Shown piece after piece: positions 7,817-16,256 of a stretch of DNA of 29,155 bases; the stretch's first letter is position 1, and each line of letters begins with the position of its first letter. The stretch comes from an uncultured Spirochaetales bacterium (GTDB lineage Bacteria > Spirochaetota > Spirochaetia > Sphaerochaetales > Sphaerochaetaceae), in contig CALFMX010000193.1 of assembly GCA_937902565.1 (NCBI GenBank), positions 1 through 29,155 of the forward strand. The letters run 5' to 3'. Below the pieces are notes generated by a model. The model made no database searches and had not been told where the DNA came from. It saw nothing but the letters and a program-made list of their open reading frames with translations. The position numbers and the translations under genes are program-made.

Positions 7817-8626
7817 TTATCCGAGTCGTGCCACGGCTTCGTTGGCCTTGTCCAGATCGAAGGCCATGCTATGGCTGCCCACCTGCCCCTCGCAGAAGAA
7901 GGCGCCCTTGCCCTTGATAGTATCCATGATGATCATCGAAGGCGTGCCGGCGTTCTTCTGTGCCGCCCGTACGGCTCGATCCAAGGCCTCCACATCGTGG
8001 CCGTCGACCCGCTGGGTATACCAGCCGAAGCTCCTCCACTTCCCCTCGATGTCGCCCAGGTCCATGATCTCGTCGGTTCTCCCGTCGATCTGCATCTTGT
8101 TGTAGTCGGTGAAGGCGATGAGGTGGTCCAACTTGTAGTGGGCCGCGAACATCGCCGCTTCCCAGACCTGCCCCTCCTGGCTCTCCCCGTCCCCGATGAT
8201 GGCGTAGACGTACCCTTTCTTGCCATCGAGCTGGCGGGCATAGGCGAGGCCGCAGGCAGCCGAGAAACCCTGGCCGAGCGACCCGGTGGTCATGTCGACC
8301 CCCGCCGTGAGGTTACGGTCGCAGTGGCTTGGCAGCCTCGTCCCCCCCTGGTTGAGCGTGGCAAGCTCCTCCATCGGGAAGAAGCCCTTGAGTGCCAACG
8401 TCGCATAGAGTGCCGGTCCGGCATGCCCCTTGGAGATGACAAGCATATCGCGCTCCTCCCACAAGGGGTTTGCAGGATCGACGTTCATCACTTTCCCATA
8501 GAGCAGGGCGAGCACATCGGCTATGGAGAGCGCCCCGCCGATGTGGCCGACCCCAAGGGTCCCTATCGTCAATAGCGTGTGCTTGCGGATCTCTTTTGCA
8601 AACTCAACAATCTTCTTTGTATCCAT
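7817..8626 (-). CDS. Transketolase, N-terminal subunit (split type)
   Basis: A 269-residue ThDP-binding half. Visible marks are GHIGGALSIADVLALLY (27-43), KGHAGPALYATLALKG (66-81), TTGSLGQGFSAACGLAYA (113-130) and the diphosphate-binding motif from GDGESQEGQVWEAA (145-158) to DYNK (174-177). The start at 8626 (MDTKKIVEFA) has GGAGGGAGG upstream; the 18 extra codons of the longer reading run back through the promoter. It heads the operon with the C-terminal half and the TIM-barrel isomerase. A good sigma-70 promoter lies about 30-60 nt upstream. Confidence 0.93.
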   Translation of the reverse strand: MDTKKIVEFAKEIRKHTLLTIGTLGVGHIGGALSIADVLALLYGKVMNVDPANPLWEERDMLVISKGHAGPALYATLALKGFFPMEELATLNQGGTRLPSHCDRNLTAGVDMTTGSLGQGFSAACGLAYARQLDGKKGYVYAIIGDGESQEGQVWEAAMFAAHYKLDHLIAFTDYNKMQIDGRTDEIMDLGDIEGKWRSFGWYTQRVDGHDVEALDRAVRAAQKNAGTPSMIIMDTIKGKGAFFCEGQVGSHSMAFDLDKANEAVARLG

Positions 8627-8657
8627 CAAAACCTCCCTCCTGTTGACAGTGCGTATG

Positions 8658-8686
8658 AATATAGACCATCTCCACTCCAATGTAAA
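8658..8686 (-). promoter_or_regulatory. Sigma-70 promoter of the transketolase/isomerase operon
   Basis: On the minus strand TTTACA (8686-8681), a 17-nt spacer and TATATT (8663-8658) give a near-consensus promoter about 30 nt upstream of the transketolase N-half start. No good copy of the AAAACGTT operator lies here, so this operon may not belong to the same regulon as the importer. Confidence 0.6.
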
Positions 8687-8777
8687 GTTTGGTCAAAACG
8701 CTCGAATATCACTTTATCCCGCCCGCCTGGACAGCAAGGAGCAGCCCCTTGCAGTAGGCGATCGCCGTACCTTCGTT

Positions 8778-10835
8778 TCATGAAAACCTCCCCTCAAACT
8801 CCAGAACGGAGAAGCCATCCTCCTCATACCAGAGCGGGAAGTTGGTACCCCAGAGGTTGTTGTAGAGGTTGAAGTGGAAGGTCCCCCCCACCGTGGCCAG
8901 GTCATCATCGAAGCGCAGCAACTTGCGCCGCTCGATCGAGAGGAGCGGGGAGTCACGGTTGGTGATGAGGAGTCTATCCTCACCCATAGAGTACTCCACC
9001 CCCTCGACAGCGTGCACCGAACGTGCTCCTCGACTCACCGTGTTGTCCATCGCAAGGCGCCTGCCCATCTTGATCATCCGCCACTCCCCATCCTCCCTCA
9101 AGGAGAGGGCGACCGAGAGCCAGAGTGCCTCGGGCAGCCGGGTCGCCTCCTTCTCTCTCCAGGTGAGTCGTATCGCCTGCAGCACCCCCTCGGTTGTGAA
9201 TCGATAGGAGAGACTCAGATATCGAGGAGCGCCTCTCGGGCTCCCCTCCTCACACTGAAGGTCAGCCCTCACCTCAACGGGGCCATCGCCATCGAAACGT
9301 TTGAGTGAAGTCAGATTGACACCCCACAGGCGGTCTTCGGCTGGGGGTATGGCATTTTCCATCCCCGGCTTGCCGAAGTCAGGCAGAACCCATGCCCGTT
9401 CACTCTCAAAATTGCGGTTGTACTGGCGGTGATACGCCTCATAGGCCTTGGCCGAGAAGGACTGGTAGCGGTAGACTCCGATCCCCTCACCTCCGGCCAG
9501 ATCTCGCCCATCTTCGCTGCAGTAGCTCTCAAGCGACCCATCGCTTCCAAAGACGAGGCGGTGAGAGCCGATGGACACCTCATCTCCAACCTCTATGGGT
9601 GTGCCATTGCCCATGGGGGCAGGGAGGGTGAGCGCTTGCAGCAGGCTCTCCCTCTGCCCCTCCTCCAAAGCGGCTATCGCCTCCGTCACATACAAGCGTT
9701 GCTCCTCATGGGCCGCCGTGAAGGCGGAGTAGGTTCTCCGCTCACGCCGGGTATCAGAGGCGGAGAAGATCCGTTCATGCTCCCTTTGGGCAAACTCCTC
9801 GATGAATTGGTACTCATCAGGTATGGCGTCGGGACCGACCAGGTCCCGTTCCCGTGCCCGATGGAAGTCATCGACCGACCAGTTGGTGTAATCGGCAAGG
9901 TACTTCTTGAAGTCCAGTCCCCACGTGTGTTCACAGACGAGGAGCAACTGGTCCATGAAGCGGTCGTTGGAGAGGGATGACGGATTGGCGTCAATCCATG
10001 CAAGGATGCGGCGAAACCTGCTCACCTTGTACGGGTCACTGCCGACCCCATGGATCCAGGTATCCCCGATCTCCGCCTCCACCAATGGCAGCTCTTCAGC
10101 AGATGGCAGGATTGCCCGGGCATAGGCAGAGAGGTCGCTGGCAAGGATCTCGGCATCGGGCCACTCGCGCCGGAGACGGCGGAAGGTCTCCACTACCTCC
10201 GCTTCGCTCGGCGGGCCCATATTGTCGGCGCTGTTCTCGATGACCAGGAGGTCCTCGAGCTCCCCGATTGGCTCACTCGAACCATAGGAGGCGTCGTACT
10301 GCACGACAACCTCCTCACCGGTGGGGGCTCGCCACCTGAAGAGACGCGGTACGTCGGGCAGGGGGGAACCACCGTTGACCCCCAGGTGGAGGAACCGGAT
10401 GCCCGCCTCCGCGAGGTAGGGGACGAGGGCCAGGGTGTGGCCGGGCACATCGGTCATCTTCGCTGCGATGGTCTCTCGGGAGAAGCGGTGGTCGAGGTCC
10501 TTGGAGAGGGAGAGTGCATAGCGCACAAGGTGGGAGTCCATCAGCTCGGTATGGGTGGTGAACGGCAGCCCATGCCACCGGATATCCCCGTGCTCGATCG
10601 CCTCCTCAAGGGCGGAGCGCCCCGCCTCGTCAGCCTGGTCAAGATAGCGCTTGATCAGCCAGGAGCCGGTGGTCCACACCAAGCGCTCCGTGGTGCCGCG
10701 ATGGCGCAGCCGGGCGGCCACCTCCACCGCTTTGGGGATGAATTGGTCGTAATACCGTTTGACGGTCCGTGCCGCCGAATCGGTGAACCCGATATCCAAA
10801 TGGGTCTTGAACACTACATGCACCCGTCTGACCAT
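8778..10835 (-). CDS. DUF5054 / GH38-like alpha-mannosidase-type protein
   Basis: A 685-residue protein. Its N-terminus, VHVVFKTHLDIGFTD (H12 and D14), matches the His-x-Asp zinc-binding opening of GH38 and related barrels; SLSKDLDHRF and AKMTDVPGHT follow, and later WGLDFKKYLADYTNWSVDDF. The C-terminal third is beta-rich with sequences such as LWGVNLTSLKRFDGDGPVEVRAD. DUF5054 proteins are thought to be glycoside hydrolases but their substrates are largely undefined. No signal peptide is visible, so it should act in the cytoplasm, on an imported glycoside or oligosaccharide. GGAGG lies 4 nt before the ATG at 10835. It follows the LacI gene by 111 nt and precedes the transketolase operon. Family 0.8; activity unproven. 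Confidence 0.8.
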   Translation of the reverse strand: MVRRVHVVFKTHLDIGFTDSAARTVKRYYDQFIPKAVEVAARLRHRGTTERLVWTTGSWLIKRYLDQADEAGRSALEEAIEHGDIRWHGLPFTTHTELMDSHLVRYALSLSKDLDHRFSRETIAAKMTDVPGHTLALVPYLAEAGIRFLHLGVNGGSPLPDVPRLFRWRAPTGEEVVVQYDASYGSSEPIGELEDLLVIENSADNMGPPSEAEVVETFRRLRREWPDAEILASDLSAYARAILPSAEELPLVEAEIGDTWIHGVGSDPYKVSRFRRILAWIDANPSSLSNDRFMDQLLLVCEHTWGLDFKKYLADYTNWSVDDFHRARERDLVGPDAIPDEYQFIEEFAQREHERIFSASDTRRERRTYSAFTAAHEEQRLYVTEAIAALEEGQRESLLQALTLPAPMGNGTPIEVGDEVSIGSHRLVFGSDGSLESYCSEDGRDLAGGEGIGVYRYQSFSAKAYEAYHRQYNRNFESERAWVLPDFGKPGMENAIPPAEDRLWGVNLTSLKRFDGDGPVEVRADLQCEEGSPRGAPRYLSLSYRFTTEGVLQAIRLTWREKEATRLPEALWLSVALSLREDGEWRMIKMGRRLAMDNTVSRGARSVHAVEGVEYSMGEDRLLITNRDSPLLSIERRKLLRFDDDLATVGGTFHFNLYNNLWGTNFPLWYEEDGFSVLEFEGRFS

Positions 10836-10946
10836 GGGTCCTCCTTCCCCACACCTCACGATTCAACAGATTGATCGTGGATCCTGACTTGACTACCCCT
10901 TCCTTGTGCCCGGAAGGCGCGCCACACGCTTCTCTACGGCAGTGCC

Positions 10947-11948
10947 CTACACAAGGCGGGCGGTGGACTCGCGTTCTATGAAGGTCGTGGGCAGGGAGAT
11001 GGAGAGCGGTGTGCGGCTACTGCCAGTCAGGAGGGAGTAGAGCAACGCCACGGCCATCTGTCCCATCTCCGGGATGGGCTGCCTGATGGTTGTTAATCGG
11101 GGGACGGAGTAGGAAGCAAGCTCGATGTCGTCAAACCCAACAACGGACACATCGTCTGGGACAGAGAGCCCACGGTCAGCCAACGCACGGATGGCGCCAA
11201 GCGCCAGTTCATCGGTGATGGCGAAGAGCGCCGTAAAGGGGGTGGCACGATCTATCAGTGTGCGGGTGGCCACAGCCCCCTCCTCCATCGTATAGGTCTG
11301 GGCCTGTACCACCAGCTGCTCATCAAAGTCGATCCCTGCATCTTTGAGTGCTCTCTTGTACCCCTCCAATCGAACCGAGGCGAAGCCGTACTTCTCCCCT
11401 CCGATGAAGCCGATCTTGCGATGCCCAAGCGAGATGAGGTGGTTTACCGCAGTCAGGGCGGCATCCTCCTCGCTGATGGTGATCGACGTGGCCTGCCAAT
11501 CCTTTCGGCTGAACGTCGCCAAGACCGTGGGGATGGCATTCGCCTCGAGGTACGTCTGGAACTCCGGAATCATGATCTCATGCAGGAGGATGATGCCATC
11601 CAACCGGTCGGCTTTCAGCCGATTGAGGCAGGCACGCTCACCCTGCAGGTCCGTTGAGGAGAAGTAGAAACTGGTGTAGTAGGAGAACTGCTCCAGGTGG
11701 TGGGCGACCATGGAGAAGAGCTGGCGCTGGAACATGTTGAAGGTCTCGGGCATCACGACACCGATGGTCGTGGTCCGCTTGCTCACCATATCGCGGGCTG
11801 CCCGGTTGGGCACATACCCTGTCTGCTTGATCGCCTGCAGCACCCGAGTACGCTTCTCGATGCTGACGTGCTCCTGTTCATTCAAAACCCGGGAGACGGT
11901 AGAGACCGATACATCAGCGAGCTTTGCTATATCCTTGATACTGACCAT
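10947..11948 (-). CDS. LacI-family transcriptional regulator
   Basis: A 333-residue repressor. The N-terminal helix-turn-helix is SIKDIAKLADVSVSTVSRVLN (3-23), followed by the hinge helix PNRAARDMVSKRT (47-59), then a periplasmic-binding-protein-like effector domain (TTIGVVMPETFN, GHRKIGFIGG, FAITDELALGAIRALADRGL, VSVVGFDDIELASY). The hinge position usually occupied by Leu appears to be Met. The start at 11948 (MVSIKDIAKL) is set by GGTGG upstream and by the family's usual N-terminus. It lies between modules that carry five matching LacI-type operators and is their best in-window candidate regulator. Effector unknown; a sugar, inositol derivative or sugar phosphate is plausible. Confidence 0.95.
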   Translation of the reverse strand: MVSIKDIAKLADVSVSTVSRVLNEQEHVSIEKRTRVLQAIKQTGYVPNRAARDMVSKRTTTIGVVMPETFNMFQRQLFSMVAHHLEQFSYYTSFYFSSTDLQGERACLNRLKADRLDGIILLHEIMIPEFQTYLEANAIPTVLATFSRKDWQATSITISEEDAALTAVNHLISLGHRKIGFIGGEKYGFASVRLEGYKRALKDAGIDFDEQLVVQAQTYTMEEGAVATRTLIDRATPFTALFAITDELALGAIRALADRGLSVPDDVSVVGFDDIELASYSVPRLTTIRQPIPEMGQMAVALLYSLLTGSSRTPLSISLPTTFIERESTARLV

Positions 11949-11966
11949 GACACCACCTATTGCACT

Positions 11967-11996
11967 AGTGTAGCGAGAAGGGATGAGGGGACACAA
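11967..11996 (-). promoter_or_regulatory. Probable promoter of the LacI-family gene
   Basis: Minus-strand TTGTGT (11996-11991), 18-nt spacer, TACACT (11972-11967) ends about 18 nt before the start codon, leaving a very short leader. No AAAACGTT operator overlaps it, so there is no sign of direct autorepression. Confidence 0.4.
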
Positions 11997-12189
11997 CTCC
12001 AACACTCATCGCGGCCTCAAGCCTTTCGATATTACACACGACGCAAGCCCTGATCCTCCTCCTGACCCACTGATTCGTCTCCAATCCTCGTGTCCCCGAT
12101 TGATGCAATCGGCCGCGCACAATGGCACATCCGCTGCGATTGCGCTCCCTGCCTCGGTGCCAAAAAAGGGGCAAGTTACAAGGAAAATA

Positions 12190-12205
12190 TTGAAAACGTT
12201 ACCAT
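12190..12205. promoter_or_regulatory. LacI-type operator 3 (iolG, distal)
   Basis: TTGAAAACGTTACCAT, identical over 17 nt (including the next A) to operator 1 in front of the importer. It lies about 80 nt upstream of the iolG -35, and its centre is 132 bp from that of operator 4. The region between the LacI start and iolG (11949-12385) contains no gene, only this regulatory material. Confidence 0.75.
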
Positions 12206-12284
12206 ACTTACTATGTTTACGCCGATTTTTTGATTTGTCAATGGCAATTCTCTGCCGATATTCACTGATTCTACACAAAATTCC

Positions 12285-12312
12285 TTTACAAATAGGGGAT
12301 ACATGGTATACC
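12285..12312 (+). promoter_or_regulatory. Sigma-70 promoter of iolGDE
   Basis: TTTACA (12285-12290), 16-nt spacer, TATACC (12307-12312). Predicted transcription starts near 12319, leaving about 67 nt of leader before iolG. Operator 4 sits directly at the predicted start. Confidence 0.55.
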
Positions 12313-12321
12313 TTGAACACA

Positions 12322-12337
12322 ATGAGAACGTTTCCAG
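12322..12337. promoter_or_regulatory. LacI-type operator 4 (iolG, proximal, degenerate)
   Basis: ATGAGAACGTTTCCAG matches operator 3 at 12 of 16 positions and keeps the AACGTT core. It lies just downstream of the predicted iolG transcription start, a classical repression position. Confidence 0.55.
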
Positions 12338-12385
12338 ACTTACGGCATTTTATCATAACCATAATGTGACAAGGAGAAGCACGCA

Positions 12386-13420
12386 ATGGACAAAATCGTA
12401 ACAGTCGGTATCATCGGAGCAGGAAGGATCGGAAAACTCCATGCCCACAACATCACCCGATTCGTCCCCTCGGTACGTGTCGCGGGTATCAGCGACATCG
12501 TCATCAACGAGAACATCAAGGAGTGGGCGGCCGGCCTCGGTATCAAGAAGGTCACCACCGATGCCATGGACCTGATCAATGACCCTGCCATTGATGCCAT
12601 CCTCGTCTGCTCCTCCACCGACACCCACGCCGACTTCACCATCGCAGCGGCACGGGCCGGCAAGCATGTCTTCTGCGAGAAGCCAATCGACCTCTCTGTG
12701 GCAAAGGGTCTGCAGGCGGTGAAGGTGGCTGAGGAGCACAAGGTGAAGCTGCAACTGGGCTTCAACCGCCGCTTCGACCACAACTTCAAGCGGGTGCGCG
12801 ACCTCGTCGAAGAGGGCAAGGTCGGGGATGTCCACATCGTCAAGATTACCAGCCGTGACCCGGCTCCCCCATCGCCGGCATACGTGGCCGTCAGCGGGGG
12901 CATCTTCCTTGACATGATGATCCATGACTTTGACATGGCCCGCTACCAGGCCGGCAGCGAGATCACCAGCGTCCACGCCGTCGGGGCCGTGCTCGTCGAT
13001 GAAGAAATCGGCAAGGCCGGGGACATCGACACCGCCATCGTCACACTGACCTTCGCCAACGGCGCCATCGGGGTGATCGACAACTCCCGCAAGGCGGTCT
13101 ACGGCTATGACCAGCGTGTCGAGGTCTTCGGAAGCGGAGGCTGCGCCCAGGCCGAGAACGACACCCCCTCGAGGGTCAAGCTCTCCAACGCCGATGATGT
13201 CACGTCCGACAAGCCCCTCTACTTCTTCCTGGAGCGGTACAAGGACGCATTCGTAGATGAGATCTCCGCCTTCGCCGATGCAATCCTCACCGACGGTACG
13301 GTGCTGGTCGACGGCATGGACGGAATCGAGGATATGGTCGCCGCCCTGGCCGCCGGCAAGAGCCTGAGAGAGGGCAGGAGCGTAACGATTGCCGAGATGA
13401 AGGCTGAACTCGGACTGTAA
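12386..13420 (+). CDS. iolG: Inositol 2-dehydrogenase
   Basis: A 344-residue Gfo/Idh/MocA oxidoreductase that oxidises myo-inositol to 2-keto-myo-inositol (scyllo-inosose) with NAD+. The Rossmann motif is GIIGAGRIGKLHA (8-20), the catalytic lysine lies in EKPIDL (K99), and the catalytic pair is in FLDMMIHDFDMARY (D176, H180), at the spacing of the Bacillus IolG K-D-H triad. AAGGAG lies 9 nt before the ATG. It is first in iolG-iolD-iolE, separated from iolD by 12 nt, and sits behind a promoter flanked by two LacI-type operators. Related family members include scyllo-inositol dehydrogenases, but the adjacent iolD and iolE make inositol catabolism the clear context. Confidence 0.92.
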   Translation: MDKIVTVGIIGAGRIGKLHAHNITRFVPSVRVAGISDIVINENIKEWAAGLGIKKVTTDAMDLINDPAIDAILVCSSTDTHADFTIAAARAGKHVFCEKPIDLSVAKGLQAVKVAEEHKVKLQLGFNRRFDHNFKRVRDLVEEGKVGDVHIVKITSRDPAPPSPAYVAVSGGIFLDMMIHDFDMARYQAGSEITSVHAVGAVLVDEEIGKAGDIDTAIVTLTFANGAIGVIDNSRKAVYGYDQRVEVFGSGGCAQAENDTPSRVKLSNADDVTSDKPLYFFLERYKDAFVDEISAFADAILTDGTVLVDGMDGIEDMVAALAAGKSLREGRSVTIAEMKAELGL

Positions 13421-13432
13421 AGAGGAGATACG

Positions 13433-15298
13433 ATGAAGACAATACGCCTCACCATGGCGCAGGCTTTGCTCAAGTTTCTCGACAACCAATATGTGTGGTT
13501 TGACGGAGAGGAATCAAAATTCGTAGAGGGGGTCTTCGGCATCTTCGGCCACGGCTGTGTCGTGGGCATCGGAGAGGCCCTCGCTGACAGCGGGAACAAG
13601 CTGCCCTTCTACCAGGCGAAGAATGAGCAGGGGGCGGTACACGCCGCCACTGCCTTCGCCAAGGAACACAATAGGCGCAAGATCATGGCGGTGACCAGTT
13701 CCATCGGCCCCGGGGCCCTGAACATGGTCACCGGTGCAGGTACGGCAACGGCGAACCACATTCCGGTCCTGCTTTTGCCAGGGGATGTCTTTGCCTGCCG
13801 CCAGCCCGACCCGGTGCTGCAGCAGATCGAGATTCCCCACGACTACACCAACACCGCCAATGACGCCTTCCGCGCCGTCTCCCGCTATTGGGACCGGATC
13901 AACCGGCCGGAGCAACTGATGAGCGCCATGCTCAATGCGATGCGCACCCTCACCGATATGGCCGAGACCGGGGCGGTCACCATCGCCCTGCCCCAGGACG
14001 TACAGGGCGAGGCGTACGACTACCCCGTCGAGTTCTTCGAGAAGCGGGTGCACTACATCGAGCGTCGAATCCCCAGCCAAGGCCAGCTTGATCGGCTCGC
14101 CGACCTGCTCAAGGCAGCCAGGAAGCCGATGATCATCGCCGGCGGGGGGGTGAGGTACAGCGAGGCCGGGCATGAACTGGCCGCCCTCTGCGAACGCTAC
14201 GCAATCCCCTTCGGCGAGACCCAAGCCGGCAAGGGGACCGTGGTGTGGGACAACCCCTACAACATGTCCGGCATCGGGGTGACAGGCAGCCAGGCGTCCA
14301 ACCGGCTTGCCAAAGATGCTGACCTCATCATCGGGGTGGGGACCCGCTTCGGCGACTTCACCACCTGCTCAAAGTGGCTCTTCCAGAATCCGGAGTGCCG
14401 CTTCGTCTCGATCAATGTGGCGGGCTCTGATGCCTACAAGCTCAACAGCCTCCCCATCATCGCCGATGCGAAGCTGACCCTGGATGCCTTGGCAACGCAC
14501 CCGGCCCTCAAGGGGTACACCAGCGCCTGGGGCGATCGCCTGGCCCTGGAGAAGCGAGAGTGGAACAAGGAGGTCGATCGCCTCTACGGCGAGGAGTACC
14601 CCTCTCTGCTCTCCCAGGCACGGGTGCTGGGTGAGCTCAACGACAAGCTCCTGCCCCACTCCGCCATCGTCATCAGCGGGTCCGGCTCGGTGCCCAGCGA
14701 CATGCAGCGTGTCTGGAGAACCCGGGTGGAGGGGACGTACCACATGGAGTACGCCTTCAGCTGCATGGGCTATGAGGTGGCAGCCGGACTGGGGACGAAG
14801 ATTGCCCACCCGGACCGTGAGGTCGTCGTCATCATCGGCGACGGTGCCTACACGATGCTCCACACCGAGCTTCTGACCGCCGTGCAGGAGGGGAAGAAGA
14901 TCATCGTCGTCGTATTGGACAATGCGGGCTTCCACTGCATCGACAACCTGCAGGCGAGCCAGGGAATCGTCCACTACGGCAACGAGTGGCGTACACGCGA
15001 CGACAAGAGCGGGCGCCTGGAAGGGGCCTCACTGGTCGTGGACTACGCCCTCAACGCAGAGAGCTGGGGGGCCGTCGGCCTGAAGGCGAGAAATCCAGAG
15101 GAACTTGAAACGGCCGTACGTCGGGCGCTCGACGAGAAGCGGCCGGTGCTCATCGACTGCAAGGTCGCACCCAAATCGATGACCGATGGGTACGGGAGTT
15201 GGTGGCGCGTCGGGACAGCCGAGGTGTCGAACAACCCAGCCGTCGTCGAGGCGTGGGGCGAGATGCAGGACGAAATTGCACAGACCAGAGAATTCTAG
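13433..15298 (+). CDS. iolD: 3D-(3,5/4)-trihydroxycyclohexane-1,2-dione acylhydrolase
   Basis: A 621-residue thiamine-diphosphate enzyme that opens the ring of trihydroxycyclohexane-dione to 5-deoxy-glucuronate. The N-terminal PYR domain has the activating glutamate in [13 protein letters not shown] (E65). The middle domain has [15 protein letters not shown] and [25 protein letters not shown]. The C-terminal domain has the cofactor-binding motif [20 protein letters not shown] (GDG near 469) ending around [14 protein letters not shown]. Length and motifs are those of IolD. GAGGAG precedes the ATG. It follows iolG by 12 nt and precedes iolE by 14 nt, so it belongs to the same operon. Confidence 0.97.
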   Translation: MKTIRLTMAQALLKFLDNQYVWFDGEESKFVEGVFGIFGHGCVVGIGEALADSGNKLPFYQAKNEQGAVHAATAFAKEHNRRKIMAVTSSIGPGALNMVTGAGTATANHIPVLLLPGDVFACRQPDPVLQQIEIPHDYTNTANDAFRAVSRYWDRINRPEQLMSAMLNAMRTLTDMAETGAVTIALPQDVQGEAYDYPVEFFEKRVHYIERRIPSQGQLDRLADLLKAARKPMIIAGGGVRYSEAGHELAALCERYAIPFGETQAGKGTVVWDNPYNMSGIGVTGSQASNRLAKDADLIIGVGTRFGDFTTCSKWLFQNPECRFVSINVAGSDAYKLNSLPIIADAKLTLDALATHPALKGYTSAWGDRLALEKREWNKEVDRLYGEEYPSLLSQARVLGELNDKLLPHSAIVISGSGSVPSDMQRVWRTRVEGTYHMEYAFSCMGYEVAAGLGTKIAHPDREVVVIIGDGAYTMLHTELLTAVQEGKKIIVVVLDNAGFHCIDNLQASQGIVHYGNEWRTRDDKSGRLEGASLVVDYALNAESWGAVGLKARNPEELETAVRRALDEKRPVLIDCKVAPKSMTDGYGSWWRVGTAEVSNNPAVVEAWGEMQDEIAQTREF

Positions 15299-15312
15299 GG
15301 AGGTGGTATAGG

Positions 15313-16200
15313 ATGAACAAGATCAAATTGGCAATCGCACCGATCGGTTGGACGAACGACGATCTACCGGAGCTCGGGGGAGAGATCCCCTTCGAGCAGT
15401 GTGTCAGCGAGATGGCGCTCGCCGGCTTTGAAGGCAGCGAGGTCGGCAACAAGTACCCGCGGGACACCGATGTCCTGAAGAAGGCGCTCGAGATGAGGGG
15501 CCTGCAGATCTGCAACGCCTGGTTCAGCACCTTCTTGACGACCAAGCCGTACGAGGAGGTCGAGCGTGACTTCGTCGAGCACTGCACCTTCCTCAAGACG
15601 ATGGGAGCGAAGATGGTCGGTGTTGCCGAGCAGGGCAACTCGATCCAGGGCAGACAGGACCTGCCGGTCTTCGACGCCAAGCCGGTGAATACCGAAGAGG
15701 AGTGGAAGAAGCTCTGTGATGGATTGAACAAGCTGGGGGCAAAGGCCAAGGAGATGGGCATGGCCCTCACCTACCACCACCACATGGGAACCGGCGTCCA
15801 GACAGCGGACGAGATCGACCATCTGATGGAGTGCACCGACAGCGAGCTCGTCGGCCTGCTCTACGACAGCGGCCACCTCGTCTTCAGCGGAGAGGATGAG
15901 ATCGCCGTACTGAAGAAGTGGCTCCCCCGGATCCGCCACGTCCACCTCAAGGATGTGCGACGGGAGAAGAGAGAGGAGGCGATCGCCGGCAAGTGGTCCT
16001 TCCTCAAGGGCGTCAAGGAGGGTGTCTTCACCGTCCCCGGCGATGGCTGCATCAACTTTGAGCCGATCTTCACGATCCTCAAAGAGGCCGACTACCGCGG
16101 GTGGTGGGTCGTCGAGGCCGAACAGGACCCGGCACTGGCCAATCCCCTTGAGTATGCGCTCAAGGCGAGAGCCTACATCCGCGAGAAAGCGGGTATCTGA
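15313..16200 (+). CDS. iolE: Myo-inosose-2 dehydratase
   Basis: A 295-residue TIM-barrel enzyme that dehydrates 2-keto-myo-inositol to trihydroxycyclohexane-dione, the step between IolG and IolD. The characteristic opening is [20 protein letters not shown]; metal and active-site segments are [34 protein letters not shown] and [10 protein letters not shown]. The start at 15313 has GGAGGT upstream, immediately after the iolD stop; longer readings would overlap iolD without a ribosome site. Last gene of the operon, followed by a strong terminator. Confidence 0.96.
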   Translation: MNKIKLAIAPIGWTNDDLPELGGEIPFEQCVSEMALAGFEGSEVGNKYPRDTDVLKKALEMRGLQICNAWFSTFLTTKPYEEVERDFVEHCTFLKTMGAKMVGVAEQGNSIQGRQDLPVFDAKPVNTEEEWKKLCDGLNKLGAKAKEMGMALTYHHHMGTGVQTADEIDHLMECTDSELVGLLYDSGHLVFSGEDEIAVLKKWLPRIRHVHLKDVRREKREEAIAGKWSFLKGVKEGVFTVPGDGCINFEPIFTILKEADYRGWWVVEAEQDPALANPLEYALKARAYIREKAGI

Positions 16201-16210
16201 CCAACAAGAA

Positions 16211-16241
16211 GCCGGAGGGAATTCCCTCCGGCTCATTTTTT
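16211..16241. terminator. Rho-independent terminator, probably bidirectional (iolE / iolB)
   Basis: GCCGGAGGGAATTCCCTCCGGC (16211-16232) is a fully self-complementary stem, followed by TCATTTTTT on the plus strand. On the minus strand it is followed by TTCTTGTT. It sits 10 nt after iolE and 15 nt after the end of convergent iolB. Confidence 0.93.
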
Positions 16242-16256
16242 AGATCACAGTCACCA

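Noticed and set aside
8690..8706. CAAAACGCTCGAA near the transketolase promoter as a sixth LacI operator
   Set aside because: It keeps only part of the core, lacks AACGTT and sits upstream of the -35, so it is too weak to list as a site.
8734..8752. GCAAGG/CCTTGC hairpin after the DUF5054 gene
   Set aside because: A six-pair stem with no T-tract on the minus strand is not convincing as a terminator.
10898..10917. CCTTCC/GGAAGG hairpin between the LacI and DUF5054 genes
   Set aside because: It is short and followed by GGGTAGTC on the minus strand with no T-tract; probably chance.
12006..12386. Small open frames on both strands in the LacI-iolG intergenic region
   Set aside because: They lack ribosome sites, overlap the operators and promoter, and show no protein-like conservation features.
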